In this document: in pieces, positions 1 through 10,960 of the stretch
How the letters are laid out: the number at the start of each line of letters is the position of its first letter
How positions within the stretch are numbered: the first letter of the stretch is position 1
Source: Membranipora membranacea
Lineage: Eukaryota; Bryozoa; Gymnolaemata; Cheilostomatida; Membraniporidae
Assembly (NCBI GenBank): GCA_914767715.1
Contig: OU612074.1
Coordinates: forward strand, 20,260,062 to 20,324,061
Direction of reading: 5' to 3'
Length of the DNA stretch: 64,000 nt
Program-made: the position numbers and the translations under genes
The notes under the pieces: model-generated
Told to the model about the DNA's origin: nothing
Seen by the model: only the letters and a program-made list of their open reading frames with translations
Database searches by the model: none

Positions 1-532
1 TTCTCACTAATTTCAATCCATAGTGTGAATATTTGGGATACGCAGTAGTGCTGCCGCTGACCTCTCCAACCCTCATATTTGGAACCCACAATTTTCTTCA
101 TTTTAGAGAGTCCTTTTTGTTTCCGTACATTAAATTTGTCTCATGCTAGCAGTCTTACGACTAGGAGTGTTCTTATACTGATCTTGCGTGGAAGTTGTGC
201 TGTTGCTGACCACCTTTTGAAATATTATATAAATATACTACCCAAGGGAGGCTTCAGTCTAACAACAGAGTACAAACAAGGCAACAATATGTCAAGACAG
301 GGAGGTCTGCCAGCAGGCAGAACTCAATAAACTTACTTCAGTTCAGTGGGTTAGTTTGTGTACTATGAGCTTTTATTTGGTTGCTGACGTGTTTGAAATA
401 AATAAGATGTTGCTACTTCAGCTGCTAGATACTAACTGAAAACTTATTCCACTGGTGTTTAGTTATAAAAGCATAGTAGGTCATGTGATACTAAATGTGG
501 AAATTTACATGGAAAATTCCATAGATGGCTTC
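1..532. other. No gene recognised
   Basis: AT-rich non-coding sequence. Short open frames exist on both strands but none shows a domain, codon bias or splice context that I can support. Confidence 0.5.
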
Positions 533-1112
533 GGTAACTGTAAATTGCTGAACAGGCTGAACGGACTGAACAGCTGAACAGAATTTCTCGGACTAAAATT
601 ATTATTTGTAGTCTTTTCTCTGGCTGACCATGACTTCTCAAACACATTGCTCCTAACCAAATGATTCGATGAGTCACTAAGTTCCTGTTAGCACCTAATA
701 TAACCAATTTAGGCCAAGCAAATGAAGTAATCAATTTGCCAATTCTGTCAAAAAATCTGATGGTGTTCAGGAAACCAGAAACAATATCCAGCTCCAATAG
801 CCAGTCTTGACAAGCTTTGTTATAGGGTGGTGGGGGGCTGGGGGTTCCTCCCCAACGAAGCTTGCCAAGGCAAGCTACTTTCCATCCATTCACTTTTGTA
901 ATGCCGAAAAATTTACTGTGAATAAAATTGGAAGGAACCAAGACAAATCCAAATCCAAACCTAAAATAAATAAATTAATGAGCAGAATATAAGGAATTGT
1001 CCACGCTTATGCAAAATTAGCCAATCAAGTAAAGAACTGAACAAATAGTAGTCTGAGAAATTCTGTTCAGCTGTTCAGTCTGTTCAGCCTGTTCAGCAAT
1101 TTACAGTTACCC
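533..1112. repeat. Inverted repeat pair built from GCTGAACAG-like units
   Basis: Left arm 533-595 and right arm 1049-1112 are near-perfect reverse complements. Each arm holds several 9-10 base units of the form GCTGAACAG/GACTGAACAG, followed by a shared AGAATTTCTC segment. The ~450 base loop has no recognisable gene. This looks like a small foldback or MITE-type element, but I could not define target duplications. Confidence 0.6.
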
Positions 1113-1412
1113 GATGGCTTGTAATAGTTAAATTTAGAAAAGTTACTAAAATGATGACATGGGCAGACAACTAATAATAGTAAAAAGTATGTGAAATAAA
1201 ATCTTAAATGTTCAGCTGTGGTGGAAAATCCACCACACATGTAATGAAAATGAAAATAATTAAAGTATAACACAAATCTCTAAAGCTATACAGTTGATAG
1301 GAATTATACTTATAGGTTATAGAGATAATAGATGATAGCCGCTTTCTGTGTATCTGTGTCAATTTATTTTAGATTATGATATGAAACACTACATTTTTTG
1401 TTTGTGACGTAC
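1113..1412. other. No gene recognised
   Basis: AT-rich spacer between two inverted-repeat elements; no exon, RNA gene or repeat boundary seen. Confidence 0.45.
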
Positions 1413-3870
1413 AAGGTTTTGTTTGTAAGAGTTATCTTCCCAAATTCATTCCACTGTTAGGATGAATAGAACTGTACCAATAATATAAGATGATAGTTGC
1501 AAATTCTAACAATCAACACTCTCATTGTTAACATGTGCTATTGTACAATATTATCCCTTTCACCCAACTTGAGAAGGTGTCCATGTTGCTTCGATGGCCA
1601 TGAATTGGGACCACTCAAGATCGACACTTCAGACATGACTCCCCAACAAAACCCGGCAGCAGTTGACTGAAGGGGGATCAAATCCAATAATATTAGCTTG
1701 GCGATGACCTTGCACTCTAACATAGATGGGAAGAGGATAGAAAGTTACTCAAAGGTAAGCACTCTCCAATGGATAAGGGAGTTCATTGCTCCAACAAAGG
1801 TTATGTGAGCTCAAAATTTAAATCAATGCTGGTGGCTTGATATGGGATTTGCCGATTTGGCTAGGAATCCACAAGCTACCTTTTCAATTTAATTGTTGGA
1901 AGCAGAATTAGAGAAACACCATCATTTCAATCGATCGTTTTTTTATGTAATTAGGGATAATCTTGATTATAATGTGATATTGGCAGTTGGCACCAGTTTA
2001 AAATCAAAGGTATCATTCATTTCTTTGGATTATTAGTTAGTTACATTGTTCTGAAAGATATCCTATTCTAACCTGTTTGTCAAATAGTTATTTGGGAAGA
2101 CATAGCCAGATTTGCTTTCAAATCCATGCAATGGATGCTATGTGTGCAATCTGAACTTTGTATCAGCATTCCCAATACAGAAACAACATAAGAATATAAA
2201 TAACAGCAGGGAATGACAATCAAATAAAATCTTCAACATTAGCTACACCACCCCTACCCCTGCCCGCCCTCAGATTTAAGTTTTTAATGTTTTATGGTAG
2301 AGAAAGAGTTTGCAATAGCAGCACTTTCTTCCCGCTTCTTTATATTGTTCACGAAAGCAAATAAATTTGATTTAAAGTTCTACTGGCAAGCATCAAATTA
2401 CACCCAATAGTTGAAACCTGGTTGAGATAAATATCCTGCCCTGATCCCAAATGTTCCTAACATCTTTTTCAGTTTACTGGTCTGTTATCACACCATAAAG
2501 TGATATATTCCCGCAATTGACAAGTTTGATCAAACTCTTCTATAAAATTTCAGTTTCGAAGTTACAGATTTTCGCAACTAAATGGAAGCTTCTTGGCTTG
2601 GCAGGCGAATATTTGGGAAAAATGTTGCAATTACAGGACAAAAATTTATTCTGAGTTAATTATTTTGATTGTGATTCCCTGTTGTTATTAATATTCTAAT
2701 GATGTTTCTATATTGGGAACGCTGATACACAGTGCAAATTGAATTCATAACATCCATTGCACGGATTTGAAGGCAAATCTAACCATGTCTTCTCAAATTA
2801 TTATTTGACAAACAGATTAGTCTAGGATTGCTTTCAGAACGATGTGACTAGCTCATAACCCATAGACATGAATGATACCTTTGAGTATAAACTGGTGCCA
2901 ATATCACATTCCAATCAACATTATCCCTAATTACACAAACAATAATCTTGAAGATTGATTAAAATGAAGGTGTTTTTGTAATTCCGTTTCCAAAAACTTA
3001 ATTGTGAGTGGAAAAGGTAGCTCGTGGATTCCTAGCCAAATAAGAAAATCCCCTATCAAACCTCCAGCGACGGGCTGAAAGCCTTCTATGTAGCTACTAT
3101 TAAGTCTGTAATTGCTTACGACCGCCCTGCATGGTACAATCTGCTATCAGAAACTGACAAAACAAGACTAGTGAGGTTCCAGCTCTCTGTGAGTCGGATT
3201 ACGCTGCCATACCCATAACATTACATACCTACACAAACATGCATGGTCCAGCATTAAAACAAAAATTTATATCACATGTTGTGTCCCGATTCCGTGCCAT
3301 TGAGGTAACTTAGATAACCTGTCAGATTTTTTGTAATTGAATGGAAGCTGCTTTGAAAATACAGAATCTCAAAAATATAATAGAACTTTTTATTTGATTG
3401 TGATTCCTTGTTGTTATTTATATTTTAATGGTGTTTCTGTATTTGGAACGCTGATACACAGTACAGATTGCAAACATAACAAACATTGCACGAATTTGAA
3501 GGCAAATCTAGCTTTTTTTTCTCACCTTGTCAAATTGCCACTCTATGTTAGAGTGCAAGGTCATCGCCAAGCTAATATTATTGGATTTGATTCCCCTTCA
3601 GTCAACTGCTGGCAGGTTTTGTTGGGCAGTCATGTCTGCAGTGTCGCTCTTGAGTGGGCCCAATTCATTGCCATTGAAGGAACATGGACACCTTCTCAAG
3701 TTGTGTGAGAGGGATAATATTGTACAATAGCACATGTTAACAATAAGAGTGATGTTTGTTAGCATTTGCTACCGATATCCTATATTATAGGTACAGCTCA
3801 ATTCATTCTAACAGCCAATGGAAAGAATTCTATAGCAATTTGGGAAGATAACTCTTACAAACAAAACCTT
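1413..3870. mobile_element. Long foldback element with outer and inner inverted repeats
   Basis: The outer ends, AAGGTTTTGTTTGTAAGAG at 1413 and its reverse complement ending near 3870, continue into ~320 base inverted repeats (1413-1735 against 3540-3870). An inner pair (about 1830-2210 against 2690-3060) is also inverted. Part of it recurs once more at 3380-3530 on the same strand as 2690-3060. No transposase is present. A short LINE fragment lies inside (3069-3225). A third dispersed copy of the outer arm lies at 44650-45005, which shows a mobile repeat family and not a one-off local inversion. It is probably a non-autonomous DNA transposon; superfamily unknown. Confidence 0.65.
3069..3225 (+). 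pseudogene. Fragment of non-LTR retrotransposon RT C-terminal region
   Basis: The plus frame reads AFYVATIKSVIAYDRPAWYN and then LRLSVSRIT-like residues before a stop. This resembles the post-palm segment of CR1/L2-type reverse transcriptases (typically YxxxIRSxLTYAxPAWF), as also seen at 40052-40336 and 19787-19988 in this window. Only about 50 residues remain, so it is a dead passenger inside the foldback element. Confidence 0.5.
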
Positions 3871-4284
3871 TGAGTTATTTTAAGCCAAGCAGCATTACAT
3901 GTGGATGAGAGAAAGAAAATAATATGAGTTAGTTTTAGATTGGGATTTTTAGTTACTAGAATAGCAAGTTTCGTCAACCATGAACCATAAGTTGCTCTGC
4001 TAAACAGAAATCTTCTTCAAGTTGTTGCTAGTCGCTAAGGAATATGTATGACCAAAATTTCAAAGCTGTACCATATGTTAATAAGACCGATCGCTTCTCC
4101 ACTGCACCTTTTTGCATTGTCATGTACCCCTACTAGAAGCACAAAGCCCAAGCACAGTCAATGTTTCTGACAAGCTACAACACCACTTCAAAATTAACTT
4201 GATTTTGCCCATTGGAAATTTTTCGAAGAAAATTGATACAAACTGAATATATATCAGTGATCGCACCTAATCGGTCAAATTTAA
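3871..4284. other. No gene recognised
   Basis: Non-coding sequence between the foldback element and a LINE remnant. It may contain further decayed LINE sequence, but no motif is readable. Confidence 0.4.
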
Positions 4285-4770
4285 TTCTAGAGAACCTGCC
4301 CTTGAACCTGTTTTAACTGGAGTCCCACAAGGCTCCATATTAACCCCTACTTTTTTTTCCTGAATTTTATTAATTATCTATTGAAAGAGCTTTGCTTATG
4401 CTGGTGATACGGTGTTTATGAATAGTGATGTTGATACTAAAGCTCTAAAAACCAATTGTAACAATAATCTTCAGCTAATTGACAATTGTTGTAATTCTAA
4501 GAAATTCCAATCGATACGGAGAAATCACACATTCTGCATCATAATTTAAGAACTAATTTTAGTTTGTTATTTAAAATTTACTTTTTGGGATTAAAACAAT
4601 ATGATACCAGCTTATTTGGAATGAAGATAAATGATGCACTCACTTGGCACACTGATGTTTATCATTTGTCCAAAGAGCTGACAACCATTATCAACCTTTT
4701 GCAGGCCTTTTTAAATAGACAAACTAGCCTCTTAAATTTTTCAACTATTGAACAATTTTAGTGTTGTTGC
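4285..4770 (+). pseudogene. Decayed LINE reverse transcriptase (palm and thumb pieces)
   Basis: Plus-strand frames give LTGVPQGSILTP (RT motif B region), then AYAGDTVF in place of the catalytic YADDT box, then a frame with FGMKINDALTWHTDVYHLSK, which matches the post-catalytic FLGxxIDxxLTWxxHV segment of CR1/L2/jockey-like RTs. The pieces sit in different frames with stops between them, and the catalytic Asp pair is broken (AGD). This is an inactive remnant lying in what would be the 3' direction of gene A, antisense to it. Confidence 0.7.
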
Positions 4771-4931
4771 AACTGGTATTAAGTGTCTTGATATTTGCAT
4801 CAGTCACTCAATATCAGTAACGCTTGACAGAGTTTTTTCATCTTCCTCACTAACCAAAGAATCAAACACTTCAATGAATTATAAAAAAAAGTTGTTTGTG
4901 AAATTCCTGAGAGATTTTTTGAATTACATAC

Positions 4932-5104
4932 CATGAAACATAAAAGAGCTCTCTCAGGTACGGCTTGGCTAAGCGGTTCGTGCCAAATTCTCCAATCTGA
5001 CTCTTTGTCATATTGGGTTCCATCAGCCCACATCATACTTCCATCTGGAGCCATTGTTAATCCAACCCATATCCAGAATTCATAATACATATCATACATT
5101 AAAT
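4932..5104 (-). CDS. Gene A exon 5: CTLD core (WVGL / WADG)
   Basis: Acceptor TTTTTTAG|AT, donor ATG|GTATGT, phase 0. Encodes FWIWVGL, DGSMMWADGT and HEPLSQ..ALLCFM. HEP sits where Ca-binding CTLDs carry EPN or QPD, but the tripeptide is EPL, so Ca-dependent sugar binding is doubtful. The cysteine in ALLCFM is the CTLD C2 position. Confidence 0.85.
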
Positions 5105-8100
5105 CTAAAAAATATTGTATTTCAATCAAACTAGGATTACATATTGTTTGTTGCAGTTGGATTAATGATAAAGATAGTGTAAACACTCAGAATCAAGGTT
5201 CTTAAAGCTCTAATTCGTATGTGACAAGATTAGGACACATACAATCATATTTATATCCTTGCTTCTATGTTAAAGAAAATGATCACCATTATCTCATTTC
5301 AACTGAACAGCTGCCAGGAATGAGAACTTGAAACTTTTCATTGATGCTGGGTTTGTGTAATACACAGTTTACAATGCAACCTAGGAGTCTTAACCTAAGT
5401 ATCTTTTCTGCGTTCAATGCATCCTATGCCATATATCTCGCATTATCATTCAACCTCAACACTATGCTTTCAAGTGGAATAGTTGAGGCAATAATGTGTC
5501 CTCAAACAAAGAGACAAACAAAGAGGATCTCTTCCAGATAATATAATGTTACATTTTTACCTACAAAATAAAATATCTTTTCCTTATAGGCATTGACACT
5601 GAAGGGTAGCTGTGCATACAATAAGCCCCCTGTAGGTTTGTACATACTAAATTGATTAATTAATTAAACCTAATACTATACCTATAAATATAATTAACGG
5701 TGGTTCTTATACCTGGCACCTGATTATGCGACTGATTGATCACACTTTTGCAGTTTTCATTTTAAATTTTCAGATTTAGGTTGTGGGAGAGTGGCACGCC
5801 CGGAAAAATTCGGGTCGATTGCAGGCAGTACTGTGCTGAGAGAAAAGTTGAGCTATCCTTCCGGTGTCATGGTGGGGCTAGAGCCTCATATCTCAGTATT
5901 CTGGCCGACCAGAAATGCTATGATTGGCTCAAATGAAATAAGGTGACGGAAAGAGACTTGTGCCTCTTAACAACGTTCACATTGGTTTTGCCAACCAGTA
6001 TCTCAATTGTTGCACTAGAGTTATCATCATTACCTTACTTCCTTGATCCGACAAAAGGATATATGGATCGGAAGACACAACTCATCAATATTTTGGTATC
6101 TTACACCAATGTAAGCTGGTATTGGTCCAAGAAAATCAATAGATATATGGGGCTCAAATATGCTGTGCATCTTACGGATTTCGGCTATCAAAAAGCTACA
6201 ACAGCATTACCAATTTTTCATTTCTGTTAACAGAAATTCTGGAGGAACCAGTATATTAATGCTAAACACAATGATTAATATATGCAATGAATGAAGATTG
6301 TGTCGGTCCTAATCCCCTCAACAATGTCAATTGAAAACATGTCTTCACGAGGGTAACCCCTTATATTTCTGTTGTAGACCAGCTCTAGAATAGCTGCCGA
6401 AAACGAAAGGCCGAGATACCTACATCTAGGCCGAAGGAAAGATCCAATCCTTCAACTCGTCAGGCACAAATTTTACATATCTAAATTTTAATGAAGAAGA
6501 TACCAGTTCCCTTTTATGAGATTGCACTAGAGATGTTTATGGAAAGGGTACGAGGGAAAGATCGAAATTTACGGAATGGATTTTCCGCTCCATTGTTTTG
6601 ATTTTACAGTGAGCTGATCACTCAACCAGAATGTTTATGTCACCTTGATATGTGCGTTTTTTGGAAGGCTCCTTTTTCAAAAGACATGAAATTATGATGC
6701 TTTAGTATTCTAAAGAAGCATAGTATTATAACGTAGCCTAGAATTCAGAGAACAATTGGCTGCTCAAAGAATATTGGTCCGCCTTGTGGTTTAAGTAAGT
6801 CACTTTTCTGTGGATGACCTAACAACATTGAAATATGTTGTAACAATGATGTCATCATTGATTTGCAATCAATGTTTTTTGTTCATATATAGATCAATTT
6901 TGATGTTTTAAATGTAGAAATTAAAGTAAAATTGTACTGGACAGACTACTAAATCCCTTGCAACCTCAAAATGCCAGACTTAACATTCAAAATTTGTAAA
7001 AATGGGCCTGTCACAGAGTTTGTAAAAGATACTAAATCCTGAGCTGAGATCAGTGAGGCAGTCGGTGATGTGACAACTGTGCATCACGGACTTGGTTGGC
7101 TTACATGTTACTGGTTGGTGAAAGATAACTAAGCTGGAGAAGGCGGTTGACAAGATGCTCTTTGTCAAACCCAGCAGTGCAGGTAGTCTTTTCTGCATGG
7201 TTTTTTTGTTGGGAGCTGGATTCGATAACAAAACAAGAAATTGAAATGATCATGAATATTTGCTAGGTCTTTTGCTACCTAAGAAATTCAATCTTGAAAG
7301 CCAACTATAACTGATAGATTTATCACCAACCAATGTGGAATGCAAAACTTCTAATGCTACATGTTGTGTCATGGCTATGTCTATCATTATTACGTCTACA
7401 GGTAGTAAACCGGTATGATATTTGTATGCAAGTGTCATGACAACATAGAGTAATGCAAGCAAACTTTTACCACAGAAAAATAGTTGAAGCAATTATCATA
7501 ATCTTAACATTATTCCTGTTTAGTCTGTACTCACTGCATAAATGCCAAATTTTTCTGTTGAACCATTCACCTTATAAAAATATTTTTGAAAAGTAAGTTA
7601 TCATCAGTGTTGTAACAAATCTTATATTCTATGCATTGCATAAAGATTAATGTGACACACGACCTTGCTCACGCATAGTGCACACCAGTTAATGCGTAGA
7701 GTAATCAATGATTAGTGTATATTATGTTTTGTTAGAGCTCTTAGTGTGTATTTTGGTTTCTTACCGTTTGCTATAAACCTTTGCTCTTCTTTTGATTTTA
7801 TTGTCGTCACCCAACCGTTGTGAAGAGCGCAATACTGATGTGCAGATGGCATTGAGAAAAACGTTTCCAAAAACTTATAGCAGCTTCCCCTGAAGTAATG
7901 CCAAGTACCACTTCCACATTGGCTTTCTTCAACTGAAAATTACAAATAAATGGTTGATACAGGTGTTTAAGGTTGGTTGACTTGAGATACACTGCATTCT
8001 GAATATCACCTGACCTACTTCCGAGTTAAAATGCATTCACTAGTCATGTTTGGCCCCTAACAGCGAACCTTTCTAAAATAGATATTTTTGCTGACAGAAA

Positions 8101-9523
8101 AAAGTTGTTAACCCATTCACGACAATTAGGACTCTTCTAAATCTACTATCTAAAACTAAAGATTGCATTTGAAAAGCTGCTAGTCAATCAATAGAGTATG
8201 ACACAATATATTGCAGTAGAGTATTTGAAGGAATGACCGTGGGTATTAACAAGTTTACTGAGGTTTATTCGAGGCTCGTTGTGGGCTGTGTGTGAAGAAT
8301 ACCTCAATTCAACCCCATTGCAGCAACTTACTTTGTTTACCATGAGCTCTCAATGTCAGAAATCGCTCAGTGCTCTTTGACCTGCAAACCAATTCTGCGG
8401 TTTGATTGTTTTGGTTGATCTTAATTTCAAGCGAAATTGCCTGATTTTCAATGTTAGCCATTGGAATAACTGTTTTCCTAGAAGAAACATAAAATCTGTG
8501 AGTCCAGGTTATAGGCGGAATCTTCCAAGGAGCCTGAACTGGTACCTTTGGGTGGCTCTTAGCGTACCAATAACTGCGACATCTGTGCCAAATTTTGTCT
8601 CTGTAAAGAAAGCGATAGGAGATCTATAACATCTGAACCCACCTACAAGATATTGTCCATGGATAATCAAAATATTTTAGTCCAAAAAGGCTTTCTTTAG
8701 TAAATATTGAATTACACTTTGCACACTATGAAATCAAATTTTACATCGGATGAAGATTTGATCATCGACAATGTGTCACTTTGGATATGAGTGGTATGGG
8801 CGTAATTCAAAAGTTATTGTTGCTCAAGCCCAATATCTAGATTGCATAATACATATCTATGCTCATAAAACTTTATAAACTCACTGAAATTGAGGTTTAG
8901 GGTTATACGCCAGGGGTTTAATGGTGTCTTCGCTGGCATTTAGAGTGATAGAGGTTGTCCATGATCCACCAAAGAAGCGTGTTTCACATGACACATTTGA
9001 TGCACCTTCCCAAGTCCTTTGAGATTTGTTGTAGCAACAAATATTCCCGTACACGATTGTGTTTTTTTCTATTATAAATTCAGTACATAGATACTGTGCA
9101 GTTGCCAGCCTTGATAGTGATACCTGATTTTAGAAATATGAAAAGAATAAAAAGGATTAAGTTGTAGAAATAAATTCAAATGAGTAAACAAGGCCTTGTG
9201 TGTGTGTCATGTGAGTCATTTTATAGAAAGTGGCCCTTGTCCACACTTCGTCAGTCTCTCCAATTAGCTCACTAATTCATACAACTAACAACAGGTAAGT
9301 TATTATTTTATATAGTACAAGACTTTAAAAATATAACACTTACAGTGCATACTAAGGTAAAAGTATCTCCAAAGTAGAGGGTTCGATGGTCGCTGAACAT
9401 CAGTATATTCGGGCCATAATATGTTGATGTTTCATATTTTCCTAACTCAGAACTATATAGCTGACACTGAGGAACCAACAGCAGAAGCAAAAAGAGCTGA
9501 TAATACATTGTAGTAGCATCCAC
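4932..9523 (-). CDS. Gene A: secreted/cell-surface protein with C-type lectin-like domain (3' end not found)
   Basis: Five exons on the minus strand: 9523-9344, 9123-8885, 8600-8332, 7932-7765 and 5104-4932, together 1029 bases (343 codons). Intron phases are 0, 2, 1, 1, 0, identical to the first five exons of gene B at 22816-37840. The protein begins with a hydrophobic leader (MYYQLFLLLLLVPQC; a second Met at residue 6 matches the gene B start). Next come an Ig-like GDTFTLVC strand and a cysteine-bearing region. It ends in two of three CTLD exons: CGSGTWHYFRGSCYKF, then WVGL..DGSMMWADGT and ALLCFM. The last CTLD exon and anything beyond were not found in the remaining 4.9 kb, so the gene either runs off the left edge or is truncated. 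Introns 7933-8331, 8601-8884 and 9124-9343 hold nothing notable. Role, inferred from the fold: ligand recognition or adhesion. Confidence 0.8.
5105..7764. other. Gene A intron 4, nothing recognised
   Basis: 2.66 kb of AT-rich intron. The patch 5760-6480 is less AT-rich and may be an old repeat, but neither strand gives a motif I can name. I see no RNA gene or recognisable exon. Confidence 0.5.
7765..7932 (-). CDS. Gene A exon 4: first third of the CTLD
   Basis: Acceptor TTTTCAG|TT, donor AACG|GTAAGA, phase 1. Encodes CGSGTWHYFRGSCYKF, then HQYCALHNGWVTTI and KEEQRFIA: the N-terminal cysteine pair, helix-1 cysteine and helix-2 region of a CTLD. Confidence 0.85.
8332..8600 (-). CDS. Gene A exon 3: N-terminal domain, second part
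   Basis: Acceptor TTTACAG|A, donor AAA|GTAAGT, phase 1. An alternative donor lies 9 bases earlier in the same phase. Shared with gene B exon 3: MANIENQAISLEIKINQN against KAIEDQSMSISTTINKQ, and LVCRSKST against VTCRSTNK. Confidence 0.8.
8885..9123 (-). CDS. Gene A exon 2: N-terminal domain, first part
   Basis: Acceptor ATCAG|G, donor CA|GTGAGT, phase 2. Conserved with gene B exon 2: LCTEF, VYGNICC (B: MYGNVCC), TWEGAS (B: TWLGAS), SWTTSITL (B: IWITTLTL) and LAYNPK (B: LPYDPK). Confidence 0.8.
9344..9523 (-). CDS. Gene A exon 1: signal peptide and first Ig-like strand
   Basis: Hydrophobic leader LFLLLLLVPQC followed by TLYFGDTFTLVCT. The donor is ACT|GTAAGT, phase 0. Gene B exon 1 ends with the matching AYFGDTVTFTCI and also a GTAAGT donor. 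Confidence 0.8.
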
Positions 9524-10439
9524 TTCTGTGTTCTACAAACTATTTGAATAGCAATTCAGTTAGAGAAACTGAGCATTCTTTGAACAATCATACATTCCAA
9601 TCTACTTTCAACTTGAATTTCCAACATTTCTTAGATTGCAACAATAGAGTAAATGAAATTCATCAACAAGCTGCTACTGATACCAATAGATAGTTACTTG
9701 AGCATTCTTCTTCTGTAGGTCTTTTCTTCTCTTGCCGGTCAGAGTACTGGGTTAATGCTTCGGGACTGAATGGTGGCAACAATAGCGAAGTAATGTTGAT
9801 TTCTTGCTTCTTTTTTTTATGCTCCTAATTGTTTATTGGTAATTTAATTTAATAAAATGAAAGAAGATTCGGTTGACAATATCAAGAAGACAAAATCTCA
9901 TCAATCTAAACACTGCGGGGTAAGAGCAATAGAAATGAGTTTGATATGCATAGAGCAGGGTTGAATATTTGTGCCCCAAAAGGCCATCGATCAACTCTCA
10001 CAATCATCAAGCAAAAAAAGGCTTCGATTTCAAGTTTTAAAATTTGAATTGCATGTTTAAACTAAATATGTGGATTTGTTGGTCAAAGGTATTAGTATGT
10101 TAATAAAAATTATAATAAGTATTGTTTTTATCATATATTTATATTTATATATATATATCTATATGATGATACTGGAAACAATAATTATCATTTTCATTTC
10201 CCAGTACTAGCTGGCTGGACAGGTTTGCAAATTAAGAAAATTGCTAAAAGAGTTTAAGAGTAAATCAGATATCTACCCGAATCAAAAGCTCACAACATTC
10301 AGAAATAATGATTGATTGATTGATTGTAGAAAGCGCTAGAATTTATTAAATAATTATAAAGTTTTTTAGGATAAATGGTATAAGACAGTATCTTATGTCT
10401 TGAATCAATCAGCTCACCCAGCTTAGATGTTACAATATA
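9524..10439. other. Spacer upstream of gene A with simple repeats
   Basis: Contains a (TA)n-rich run near 10128-10165 and a (TGAT)n run near 10310-10327. The gene A promoter should lie just above 9523 but no convincing TATA or initiator can be assigned. Confidence 0.5.
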
Positions 10440-10960
10440 CATCAATTATCTTCAATATATAATACAAACCCTTGGTACCTCAGACCATGATGCAGTGATG
10501 ATGTTACCTAAATATTCTCCAGCATGCAGAAGTCAACCCACCTACATCAGCAGACAGATATGGCCCAGTGAAATATGGAAAAGCTCATTGATTGCCTAAA
10601 TAATACTGACTGGTCTGTCATTCTCTCTGATTCAGATACCATCCATGAACAGACCTCTGTCTTTTCAGATTACCTGTCTCATTTTATTGAGCTATGTATC
10701 CTAACTGTTACCGTCAGAGACAGGCGTGATGAATCCCTGAATGAATGGCAACGTCCGTAAACTAGTAGCAGAAATATGTCATGCCCTGAACAATAATGAT
10801 AGAAAACAAGTTCCTTCAGTCAGTGATCCAATGTAAAAGCCAAAGCAGACTTTGCCAAATCCATCGAGAATTCTTTTAATAACGAACCTGGTGAGACCTG
10901 AAAATCTCTTAAATCTGTGCTTTCATTAAATTGTGCTACTGTTTGTTGTCTTAAGAGCAT
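10440..10960 (+). pseudogene. LINE remnant: endonuclease end and EN-RT linker
   Basis: The plus strand gives TSDHDAVMMLPKYSP, the SDH box and C-terminal strand of an APE-type LINE endonuclease. It is followed by a linker-like frame (MEKLIDCLNNTDWSVILSDS) of the kind found between EN and RT in CR1/L2-type ORF2 proteins. Frameshifts and stops separate the pieces and no RT core follows. Confidence 0.55.

Noticed and set aside
459-941. 160-codon open frame on the minus strand
   Set aside because: No domain, low-complexity AT-rich codons, and it overlaps the inverted-repeat element; no splice or homology support.
2571-2600. Candidate for the missing last CTLD exon of gene A (minus frame LPFSCEN)
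   Set aside because: The frame hits a stop at once, has no acceptor in phase 0 and lies inside the foldback element.
3337-3730. Open frames inside the foldback element
   Set aside because: They run through repeat arms, and the same bases read on the other strand in the partner arm are equally open, so openness is incidental.
5943-6230. 95-codon open frame in gene A intron 4
   Set aside because: No recognisable domain and no exon context; the matching gene B interval has no equivalent exon.
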